IMG/VR virus record: IMGVR_UViG_3300021963_000587
Location: 1-25,714 of that record
Source of the DNA: a virus
Reading direction: 5' to 3' (one strand)
Length of the DNA stretch: 25,714 nucleotides
Positions 5,355-11,825 of this stretch are shown in pieces (position 1 is the first letter of the stretch; the number at the start of each line of letters is the position of its first letter). Under the pieces are notes generated by a model, which was given only the letters and a program-made list of their open reading frames with translations, was not told the origin of the DNA and made no database searches. The position numbers were made by a program, and so were the translations under genes.

Positions 5355-6028
5355 GGCTTCAGTTTGCGCTTGAGCAATTCGTAGGCTTCGCTCTGAATGT
5401 AGTTCTGGTAGGCAAGGCCATCGAATGCGTATATCTCGTTTGCGTTTACCTCTTTGTAGCCTTCATCCCATTCTGCTTTGCCTGCGATTGGGTGCATGTG
5501 CTCAACGATTACATGATCGAGATAAGTGATTGCTCCTAAATCTTCGCCTAGTTTCTTCCAGAAGTTATCAAGATATAAATGCTTCATCTTTGGCGGAACC
5601 ATTCCGTCGAGCGCTTTTATGATGTCACTTGTCATCGCGATCATGGTTGGAAGTCGTTCCTTCTGGAATAAATCATTCGCGTAGGCCATTGACGGTCGCT
5701 TCTGCATCGCCTGGATGAGAAGCTCATCCCACCCGGCTGTGCGTGGGCGGTGGTCGTCGCCTAAGAAGGCGAAGTATTTATATTCGTTCTTCTTTGCGAT
5801 CGCACTGGCTGCTTTGTTGATCGGGTACGCCATGCCCCGGGTTTCGTTCTGAATTGTCACGCACTTATCTGCGCCTACTTCGTATTCGTAGGTATCGTGC
5901 TCTGGATCGTTTGCGTCAATAACGAAGAGAATGTCTGAATGTGTGGAAAGTCGATCGTGTTCTGCCAATAGTTCGACTGCGTTGCGTGGGCGTCCTCTGG
6001 TTGGAACCAGGACAATCATTTCCTTCAT
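5351..6028 (-). CDS. Glycosyltransferase-like protein (GT-A type)
   Basis: A 225-residue protein starting MKEMIVLVPTRGRPRNAVELL, the usual N-terminal beta strand and loop of GT2-like enzymes. FVIDANDPEHDTY follows, then FAFLGDDHRPRT at 87-97, where the aspartates and histidine occupy the DxD position. AYANDLFQKERLPT and the C-terminal HVIVEHMHP match a class of phage-encoded transferases that usually sit next to others. The first four bases of the downstream gene overlap its stop, and its start overlaps the DUF6378-like gene. Substrate unknown. Confidence 0.75.
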   Translation of the reverse strand: MKEMIVLVPTRGRPRNAVELLAEHDRLSTHSDILFVIDANDPEHDTYEYEVGADKCVTIQNETRGMAYPINKAASAIAKKNEYKYFAFLGDDHRPRTAGWDELLIQAMQKRPSMAYANDLFQKERLPTMIAMTSDIIKALDGMVPPKMKHLYLDNFWKKLGEDLGAITYLDHVIVEHMHPIAGKAEWDEGYKEVNANEIYAFDGLAYQNYIQSEAYELLKRKLKP

Positions 6029-6288
6029 TTGTTTGTCGCAATCTCGCCGGCGATCGCTGCGTATGCCGCTAAATCTATGAATGAGTCTTCTGTCTCTGTT
6101 TCCATCAAGCGTGCGACTTTAACGAGCGCCATGCATATCGCCACTTGCTGTGGGGTTATTTCGTAGTTGAGATATGTCGTCCATAGATTTGCAATGCGCC
6201 AGTGATTGGTTCTTGGATCGCCGTATGTCTGCTGGCGGTCTTTGGCTGTGAGTCGAGCTGCTTCTTGAAGAATATCCCCCCGATTCAT
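6025..6288 (-). CDS. DUF6378-like phage protein
   Basis: The 87-residue product has the pattern I know from DUF6378: ILQEAARLTAKDRQQTYGDP, then IANLWTTYL, then TPQQVAICMALVKVARL, and a final DSFIDLAAYAAIAGEIA. The family is common in actinophages and other phages; its function is not established. The alpha-helical bundle and conserved acidic positions have led to comparisons with MazG-like nucleotide enzymes, but I cannot show that here. The ATG at 6288 was preferred to a TTG one codon earlier. It follows the small hydrophobic lysis-region protein by three bases. Confidence 0.8.
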   Translation of the reverse strand: MNRGDILQEAARLTAKDRQQTYGDPRTNHWRIANLWTTYLNYEITPQQVAICMALVKVARLMETETEDSFIDLAAYAAIAGEIATNK

Positions 6289-6291
6289 CAA

Positions 6292-6486
6292 CTACTTTGC
6301 TCCGCGTCCGAATTCGGTTGCTTTGGGATCGATCGCCTTCAAGATTGGGCCGGCGACTGCTGCGATTCCTGCTGCAAGGTATTCTTTCAGTGGGCGGTTT
6401 GGATCTGCGAGATAAAGAGCTGTGATTGCTGCTGCTGCTGCTCGCAGATAAGTCATTGAAATTGCTTCGAGCTTGTTCTTATCCAT
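6292..6486 (-). CDS. Small hydrophobic protein next to the endolysin (possible holin)
   Basis: A 64-residue product with helix-forming hydrophobic stretches (YLRAAAAAITALYLA, then EYLAAGIAAVAGPILKAI) separated by a charged DPNRPLKE turn and ending in a charged tail. Two potential membrane helices in a protein of this size beside an endolysin fit a class II-type holin. The start at 6486 has AAGGAG seven bases upstream and overlaps the endolysin stop by eight bases; an upstream in-frame start at 6516 lacks support. A second membrane protein lies on the other side of the endolysin, so which is the holin is uncertain. Confidence 0.7.
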   Translation of the reverse strand: MDKNKLEAISMTYLRAAAAAITALYLADPNRPLKEYLAAGIAAVAGPILKAIDPKATEFGRGAK

Positions 6487-6988
6487 TCGTGATCTCCTTA
6501 AATTTAGGGCGTCCAAATCCTACGATAAATACTGGCAGCGATGGTTGAACCTTGCCGCGATTCTTCTTCTTAAATGCTCGGATCTTCTTGCAGACTTCGC
6601 CGCCGTTGCGCTGGTCGCCCTTCTTGTCCGGGCTGGTGTTGCCTTCGATTGTGGTGACTGTGCCGTTGCCGTTATTGGCTATAACGATGCCAACGTGTGA
6701 AATGCGATCGAGCGCATCTCCTGGGAAATCAAAGAAGACGATATCTCCTGGCTGTGGATCTGCTTGCTCTGAAAGCGTCCAGGCGTTCTTGTCCATGAAG
6801 GCTGTGGCTCCTGCTGGCGTGTATGTGCAGTTTGGGATCTTGATTCCGGCTTGCTTTGCGCACCAGTTGACGAAGGCTCCGCACCAGGGTTGCTTTGCCT
6901 TCTGGTATTTCGTCTGGTTATCTGCTGGCCCTTCGATGTAGCCGATCTCTGCTTGCGCTACTTCGAGAAACTTCTCGAGTTGGTTCAC
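6479..6988 (-). CDS. Endolysin, CHAP-domain peptidoglycan hydrolase
   Basis: A 169-residue enzyme with the CHAP (cysteine, histidine-dependent amidohydrolase/peptidase) signature: QPWCGAFVNWCAKQAG with catalytic C36, PGDIVFFDF at about 80, ISHVGIV with H98, and TTIEGNTS with E115 and N117. It would cut peptide bonds or the amide link of peptidoglycan to release virions. No separate wall-binding domain is obvious; the basic tail (KKKNRGKVQP) may help binding. There is no signal peptide, so it depends on a holin. It starts at GTG, which overlaps the preceding TGA (GTGA), after a GGGGGAA ribosome site. Confidence 0.9.
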   Translation of the reverse strand: MNQLEKFLEVAQAEIGYIEGPADNQTKYQKAKQPWCGAFVNWCAKQAGIKIPNCTYTPAGATAFMDKNAWTLSEQADPQPGDIVFFDFPGDALDRISHVGIVIANNGNGTVTTIEGNTSPDKKGDQRNGGEVCKKIRAFKKKNRGKVQPSLPVFIVGFGRPKFKEITNG

Positions 6989-7203
6989 TTCTTCCCCCTT
7001 CTTGATGTTTGGCTATCTAGCAAAATTGAATATATTTCATCAATTCTTGCTTCTAGGCGATTGACTTGGTCTTTAACGCTGCCGCCGCCGTTTGGCTTTA
7101 ATTCTGCCAGGTAATGTTTTACGAGCCATCTGGTCATTGCGACGAATGCTCCGCCGATCGTAAGAAGTGAAACGGCCAGAGCTGCGTAATCCTGCGCGTT
7201 CAT
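6985..7203 (-). CDS. Membrane protein with one span and coiled coil, holin candidate
   Basis: The 72-residue product starts MNAQDYAALAVSLLTIGGAF, with a transmembrane span at about residues 6-24. A basic cytoplasmic-side stretch (KHYLAELKPNGG) follows, then a short coiled coil (VNRLEARIDEIYSILLD), and it ends RRGKK. This layout matches small actinophage holin-like proteins encoded just before the endolysin (DUF2746-type resemblance). Its stop overlaps the endolysin GTG and its start overlaps the preceding gene (ATGA). Confidence 0.75.
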   Translation of the reverse strand: MNAQDYAALAVSLLTIGGAFVAMTRWLVKHYLAELKPNGGGSVKDQVNRLEARIDEIYSILLDSQTSRRGKK

Positions 7204-7454
7204 TTCCCGATCGCCAATACCATCATCGTGACGGTTCCCGAGCTGGTAATGCCCCAGATTCCGTTTGCCTTGTTATCAATTGTAAGCTTGTCGCCGTTAT
7301 CCATCCGGTATCCGGTGCTGGTGGTTACGTCGCTGTTTCCGATAAAGCACTGGCCGCTTGATGAATGAAGAACGACGGTTTCGGCTTCTGCTGTTGCGTC
7401 AACGAGCGCCGTTGCTGTGGTTCCTACGGTTACTTGCCGGGTGCTGATTCCCAT
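7200..7454 (-). CDS. Small beta-rich structural protein, unknown
   Basis: An 84-residue protein rich in Thr, Ser and Gly: MGISTRQVTVGTTATALVDA at the start, TVVLHSSSGQCFIGNSDVT in the middle and IWGITSSGTVTMMVLAIGK at the end. The alternating pattern suggests an all-beta sandwich. Similar small proteins in other phages are head or tail decoration proteins; this is inferred. The ribosome site AGGAGAG lies before the ATG. It sits between the methyltransferase and the lysis genes. Confidence 0.7.
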   Translation of the reverse strand: MGISTRQVTVGTTATALVDATAEAETVVLHSSSGQCFIGNSDVTTSTGYRMDNGDKLTIDNKANGIWGITSSGTVTMMVLAIGK

Positions 7455-7557
7455 TCTTCTCTCCTGGTTTCTTCTGGATCCCCGATGCTTCTACTTCGTC
7501 TACTGCGTCGTCGATCGTTCTTAATAGCGGAACGATATCAGTCAGCAATGTGTCCAT
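7399..7557 (-). CDS. Possible small protein overlapping two genes
   Basis: An open frame of 52 codons starts MDTLLTDIVPLLRTIDDAVDEVE at an ATG inside the end of the methyltransferase gene and runs 56 bases into the next gene. The first 25 residues form a convincing acidic amphipathic helix; the rest (QKKPGEKNGNQHPASNRRNH) is polar. The ribosome site is weak. It would fill the 83-base gap between its neighbours, which is otherwise unusually long for this genome. It may equally be untranslated spacer. Confidence 0.35.
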   Translation of the reverse strand: MDTLLTDIVPLLRTIDDAVDEVEASGIQKKPGEKNGNQHPASNRRNHSNGAR

Positions 7558-8323
7558 TGGTTTTCTTTATCCATACTTGCTGTGAAATCTCCAGGATCTG
7601 AGACTGATCTGCTATTTGAAGGATAAAGGCGTCAATGGCAGATTTTGGATTGTGCTCTTGCCCTTTTGGGTGCTCATATAAATAATCGTCAAGTGCCATG
7701 ATTCCGCCGGGTTTAAGAAGTGGCCACGATAGTTTTGTATCGCTGACGACTGCTTCTGCTGAATGATCGGCGTCAATGTAGATGAAGTCGAAAGGTGCGC
7801 CGTCGTATGCTTGCAGCCAGTGCGAGCTGTATGAAGATTCTTTTACGATCTGACTTACGTATTTTGTCGTTGCTTCGTCGAACGCCTTTTCTACGAATGG
7901 CGAATACCAAACATCGACGCAGGTTATCGTTGAAGTTGGATCTGTCAGAATGTCTTCTATTACTCCGACTGCGCTACTGCCTGCGTATGAGCCAATCTCT
8001 AAGAAGCGCAAGCCTGGAACACCGATTAGATGAGCCAGATGCTTCTTGAAGAAGGCGTCTGCTCCATGCTGTCTATAGAAGTTTGAGTTTCTTGATTCTT
8101 CTGCTTTGGCTTCGTTCATTCTTTCATCAACCCCCATGATCTCAATGCCATCTTGCACTTCGATCCATGCTTGCTTTTGTCCTATGCCGTTTCTTTCTTT
8201 GACACTTACTACTGAAGATGGCCCTTTAATCTCCACCTTCTTAAATCTTCGCACTTTGCCATCGTCGTCTGCGACGCAGATAATGTGCGGCGCATAGTTA
8301 AATTCAATATATATTCGTTTCAA
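7538..8323 (-). CDS. Class I SAM-dependent methyltransferase
   Basis: The 261-residue product has a beta-rich N-terminal part (residues 1-65) followed by a methyltransferase domain of the Methyltransf_24 type. Motif I is FLEIGSYAGSS (107-117), an acidic CVDVW at 135-139 would hold the ribose, IYIDADH lies at 181-187 and LLKPGGIMALDDY at 202-214. Relatives often methylate sugars or small molecules. It lies among tail fibre genes, so modification of a tail protein or of a glycan made by the nearby sugar module is plausible. It starts at TTG, with no ATG nearby in frame and no clear ribosome site, suggesting modest expression. Confidence 0.85.
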   Translation of the reverse strand: MKRIYIEFNYAPHIICVADDDGKVRRFKKVEIKGPSSVVSVKERNGIGQKQAWIEVQDGIEIMGVDERMNEAKAEESRNSNFYRQHGADAFFKKHLAHLIGVPGLRFLEIGSYAGSSAVGVIEDILTDPTSTITCVDVWYSPFVEKAFDEATTKYVSQIVKESSYSSHWLQAYDGAPFDFIYIDADHSAEAVVSDTKLSWPLLKPGGIMALDDYLYEHPKGQEHNPKSAIDAFILQIADQSQILEISQQVWIKKTNGHIAD

Positions 8324-8325
8324 TT

Positions 8326-8568
8326 TTATACATCTACTGATACGAAGACATCGAGTTTCTCATTGTAGTAACAACCCGGGCCTGCAAATGCAAGCCGGAA
8401 GTTTCCGTTATATGAAGTTTGAATCCATCGACCACCGAATGTTTCTTCGCAGAAGCGAGTTCCGATCTCTTCTGATTCATTTCCATTTTCGTCAAGTAAG
8501 ACTTCGTTATTGACGACGATCACTCTCTTGACGATATTGTCGTCGCCGATCTCTGCAAAATGCGCCAT
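8326..8568 (-). CDS. Conserved phage tail-region protein of unknown function
   Basis: An 80-residue protein of a type common in aquatic phages: it begins MAHFAEIGDDNIVKRVIVV, has a GTRFCEETFGGRWIQTSYNG core and ends in a CYYNEKLDVFVSVDV strand. I recognise the pattern from cyanophage and other marine phage genomes, where it accompanies tail fibre genes, but I do not know a defined function. The ATG overlaps the stop of the glycine-rich protein gene (TAATG). It is likely a virion or fibre-associated protein. Confidence 0.75.
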   Translation of the reverse strand: MAHFAEIGDDNIVKRVIVVNNEVLLDENGNESEEIGTRFCEETFGGRWIQTSYNGNFRLAFAGPGCYYNEKLDVFVSVDV

Positions 8569-9473
8569 TATCCGATCACCACCACTACGAAGCCAGAGCC
8601 GCCTGTGCCTGTTGATGTTACATACATCGTTGTTCCCATACTTCCACCGCCGCCGCCGCCTGTATTCGCGGCTCCTGCTGTTCCTTGATAGACGGTTGTT
8701 CCTGGGCTTGCGCCTGCTGTTGCTCCTGCTCCAGCAGCACTGCCGCCACCGCTAGAACCACCTGCTGTGCTTGCGGCTCCTGCTGCGCCGCCGCCGCCGC
8801 CTGCATACGTGGTGCTTGTTCCAGTGATCGAGTTTGTGCCGCCTGCACCGCCTGCTGCGCCGACAGCCGTAGCTGCATTCGCTCCTACTGCTGTCGCGCC
8901 GCCGCCACCTGAACCACCTGCGCTGGCACTCGCACCGCCGTTATTTCCTTGTGATGCAAGCGTCGTAGTTGATGCGACTGTACCGCCGCCATTGGAACCG
9001 CCCCCACTTGAACCGCGTGGTGCTGGTATTACAGTCGTTGAGAATCTGTAGCCGCCGTTGCCGCCGCCGCCCACTCCATAAGGGCCGACTTCGCTGCCGC
9101 TACCGCCACCGCTTTGTTGGCCGCTTTGCATATATCCAGTTGAAGCTGCGCCTGCGCCGATTGTTACTGTGTTGCTTCCTGTTGGAAGGTACGCATCTGT
9201 CTTATACAAATAACCGCCTGCTCCACCACCGCCGCCGCCTGATGCAGAGTCGTTGCTGCCGCCGCCTGTACCGCCGCCGCCAACGACAAGGATTTCGCAG
9301 GTTCCTGCTGTGCCGATCGTGATCGTGCCAGAGCCTGTGTATTTGTAGATGGTCTTTCCTGGTCGCGATGTGGTATCAACCGTCGGCGAGCCTGTCGTTC
9401 CTGTGACTGTCGCCTTTGGCGTTCCTGTGCTGCCGCCCTGTACGAACGGAAGGCCTGTCAGTAATGGACTCAT
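8568..9473 (-). CDS. Glycine-rich tail adhesin-like protein
   Basis: A 301-residue protein. Residues about 1-60 are an ordinary beta-rich region with SGTITIGTAG. From VVGGGGTGGGSN onward it is dominated by Gly, Ala, Ser and Thr, with many GGGGG and GGGGGAAG runs, ending STGTGGSGFVVVVIG. This matches the glycine-rich domain often found at phage fibre tips and in adhesins such as T-even gp38-like proteins, where poly-glycine helices pack as a sandwich and loops bind the receptor. It probably recognises the host surface. Long proline- and cysteine-rich open frames on the opposite strand are composition artefacts. Confidence 0.8.
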   Translation of the reverse strand: MSPLLTGLPFVQGGSTGTPKATVTGTTGSPTVDTTSRPGKTIYKYTGSGTITIGTAGTCEILVVGGGGTGGGSNDSASGGGGGGAGGYLYKTDAYLPTGSNTVTIGAGAASTGYMQSGQQSGGGSGSEVGPYGVGGGGNGGYRFSTTVIPAPRGSSGGGSNGGGTVASTTTLASQGNNGGASASAGGSGGGGATAVGANAATAVGAAGGAGGTNSITGTSTTYAGGGGGAAGAASTAGGSSGGGSAAGAGATAGASPGTTVYQGTAGAANTGGGGGGSMGTTMYVTSTGTGGSGFVVVVIG

Positions 9474-9482
9474 ATTCTCCCC

Positions 9483-10556
9483 TTATGCGAATTTCGTAGC
9501 GCCGCCGGCGAGGACGGTGTATGTCGGTGTTGCTGCTGTCTTGATGATCGTAAATGAATAGGCGTCAATCGAGCTGGCGTTGCCTGCTGCTGGTGCTGTT
9601 CCGCCTGACCACTTTGGAGTTACTGCGCTGCCGTCGATCTGGAATGCGCTCGCGTAGTACGGCGTCGCTCCGTTTGTATTAAGAAAGACGGCCGAGATTG
9701 AATCTCCTACTGCAAGCGCTGAATTGAGTGTCGCTGTTGAGCTGGCGCGAAAGTTAAGCGTGAAGTTTGCGCTGGCGTTTGTGGTGTAATAAAGAACGCC
9801 CTGGGTTGCAAGATCGAAGTTGATCACGCCGGTTGCTGCTGTTGCCGATACTGTGGCGCGTTCTTCTGGTGCGATCATGATGGGTGTAGTCAGAGTCGGT
9901 GTCGTTAAAGCCGGGCTAGTTGCTAGCGTCGTTGCGCCTGTTCCTGTAATTGTTGAAGTGCCTGTGAAGTCTGCATCCCATGAAGCTGCTGTCGTTCCAG
10001 AGGTCAAGATACAAGTGATCAACCAGGTGTTTCCTGCTGGAATTGTTGCGACTGTATTTAAACCGGAAGATTGAACGGTAAGCGCTCCGGTGCTGTTGTT
10101 ATGGATAACGAAGCCCTCACCGAGTGTCATCGTTGAAGCCACTGGTAGAACGATTGTTTGTGTCGTAGTTCCTGTAAAGATCTGGGTGTATGTACTTGCT
10201 GCTGTTAGCGTCGTAGTTCCTGCTGCTGTTGCAGTGGTGGTGTATCCGAATGGGACTGTTGGATCAAGTGTTAACGTAACGGTTCCGGTGGTTCCGCCAC
10301 CTGTGAGTCCTGTTCCTGCTGTTACTCCTGTAATGTCGCCAACGGCTGAAATCCAAGCAGCGCCATCGTAATATTCGAGGCTGTTTGTGTCCTGGAGATA
10401 TGAAACCATTCCCTCTGCCAATACTCCGCTGAGTGCTGTGGTTCGAGCTGCTGAAGATGCAAACGACATCACTGTCTGTTGCATGAGGTAAGTATTGACT
10501 TGTGCTGCCGTCAAAACGTCGCCCGTTGCGAATAGTTTGTATCCTGCTCCTGCCAT
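9483..10556 (-). CDS. Minor tail / tail fibre protein
   Basis: The 357-residue product starts MAGAGYKLFATGDVLTAAQV, followed by a helical stretch and a YLQDTNSLEYYDGAAWIS segment widespread at the N-termini of actinophage fibre proteins. The remainder is Thr-, Ala- and Gly-rich beta repeats such as TGVTAGTGLTGGG and TTLATSPALTTPTLTTP. A C-terminal part (FFLNTNGATPYY-like pattern) is probably a distal domain. The ribosome site AAGGAG precedes the ATG. It likely forms a trimeric fibre or its baseplate anchor. Confidence 0.75.
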   Translation of the reverse strand: MAGAGYKLFATGDVLTAAQVNTYLMQQTVMSFASSAARTTALSGVLAEGMVSYLQDTNSLEYYDGAAWISAVGDITGVTAGTGLTGGGTTGTVTLTLDPTVPFGYTTTATAAGTTTLTAASTYTQIFTGTTTQTIVLPVASTMTLGEGFVIHNNSTGALTVQSSGLNTVATIPAGNTWLITCILTSGTTAASWDADFTGTSTITGTGATTLATSPALTTPTLTTPIMIAPEERATVSATAATGVINFDLATQGVLYYTTNASANFTLNFRASSTATLNSALAVGDSISAVFLNTNGATPYYASAFQIDGSAVTPKWSGGTAPAAGNASSIDAYSFTIIKTAATPTYTVLAGGATKFA

Positions 10557-10568
10557 GATTTCTCCTTG

Positions 10569-11825
10569 TTAGTAACTGAGAACGCCTGCGACGTTCAGAA
10601 TGCCCTGCGTTGTACTGTCTAGAATAAATGCCTGGATAATGGGTTCGCTGGTGAGTATCTTACTGGTGAATGTTGTCCTTGTTATGTCATGTTGCAACCC
10701 TTGTACGAACAATTCCCGGGTGATCGATGTGGATCCCGGCATCGCCTTTGTAACATTGACCAGGTCGAATATCTCTAAATTAATGCCTGCGATGTTCCTG
10801 GCTGTTTGCCCATCATCGACAAGGTTGAGCGTCATCGAATCAATTCGAAGCGTTGCGTCTTTTCGCGCTTGAAGGATCATCGTTGCCTGATCTAGTGATT
10901 CCGTATCTGTCTGTACAAGGATTCCGGTTCTTGCTCCTGAATGGATGAAATAGTTATCGATCGAAGTTTGATCGCTGACCACTTGGTTTGTGCCATTTAG
11001 TCTTTGTACTGAAACATTATTTACAATCAGTGTATCGTCAAAGGCCAGGTCAATCTGGCCATATGTAATGCCCACTCCTGTATCGCTGAAAATTGTCGGA
11101 GTTGCGTCTGCTAATTGGCTGACTGTGGTTCTTGAATAAAATGTGGCATTTCCTTCTGCCGACATAAAGAAGCCACCGAATTCGCTATTTTCTACGGTTT
11201 GAATTGCTTCTAGGACGGTTCTGTCTGCTGTTCCTGGATCGGCTTGCATGGTGCTATCTCCGGCATCGATCGCTCTTTGTGAAGTAGGCCATGTGCTTGC
11301 ATCGAGTAGGCTGTTGATTCTAGTTCCGCTTAATTGTCCTGCTCCTGTGTTTGCAACGGTGCTAATTGCTACGTTATTGAGAAGTCGGAAGCCGTCTACG
11401 CAATTGAGGATAACTCTGGAAACTTCATCGGCTCCGATAGCGAAGGTAGTGTCATAGCTGGTGATAAATCCTGAGAAAAGGTAATAACGCACCCCGTTAT
11501 AATCTGCCCAGATTCGAATCTTTCGAAGCGGTATCAGCTTGCCGTAATAGGGGCCTGCTGTATTAGCCGGGTTCCAGTCGCCTGTGTCGTCCTTGATCTC
11601 AACGACGGCCGTTCCTGCTTCGAATTTATTCAAGATGCGGTTTCGTCCTCTTCGAACGGATGCACGCAAGATAATGCTGGAAATGTCGACCGAGTCATCG
11701 GCGTCTGCGAGCTGGCCTGTTCCCAGTTTGCCCTTGACGGCGTCGTTCAATGTGAAGGCTGTCGAAATAAATGCCGGGCCGTTGACGAAGTCGATCGAAG
11801 CTCCGAGCTGTGGAATGCCTGCCAT
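10569..11825 (-). CDS. Minor tail protein (tail tip / hub region)
   Basis: A 418-residue protein directly downstream of the tape measure gene, where tail tip proteins are normally encoded. It has an N-terminal region with ISSIILRASVRRGRNRILNKFEAG, then a DDTGDWNPAN loop and a KIRIWADYNGVRYYLFSGFI segment typical of actinophage minor tail proteins with distal-tail or hub-like folds. The C-terminal half is mixed beta. Its ATG overlaps the tape measure stop (TAATG). The exact position (distal tail protein or hub) cannot be settled from the sequence. Confidence 0.8.
   Translation of the reverse strand: MAGIPQLGASIDFVNGPAFISTAFTLNDAVKGKLGTGQLADADDSVDISSIILRASVRRGRNRILNKFEAGTAVVEIKDDTGDWNPANTAGPYYGKLIPLRKIRIWADYNGVRYYLFSGFITSYDTTFAIGADEVSRVILNCVDGFRLLNNVAISTVANTGAGQLSGTRINSLLDASTWPTSQRAIDAGDSTMQADPGTADRTVLEAIQTVENSEFGGFFMSAEGNATFYSRTTVSQLADATPTIFSDTGVGITYGQIDLAFDDTLIVNNVSVQRLNGTNQVVSDQTSIDNYFIHSGARTGILVQTDTESLDQATMILQARKDATLRIDSMTLNLVDDGQTARNIAGINLEIFDLVNVTKAMPGSTSITRELFVQGLQHDITRTTFTSKILTSEPIIQAFILDSTTQGILNVAGVLSY

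Noticed and set aside
8685-9051. Cysteine-rich and proline-rich open frames opposite the glycine-rich gene
   Set aside because: Antisense of GGx repeats gives Pro, Cys and Ala codons in long open frames; there is no ribosome site or operon context.
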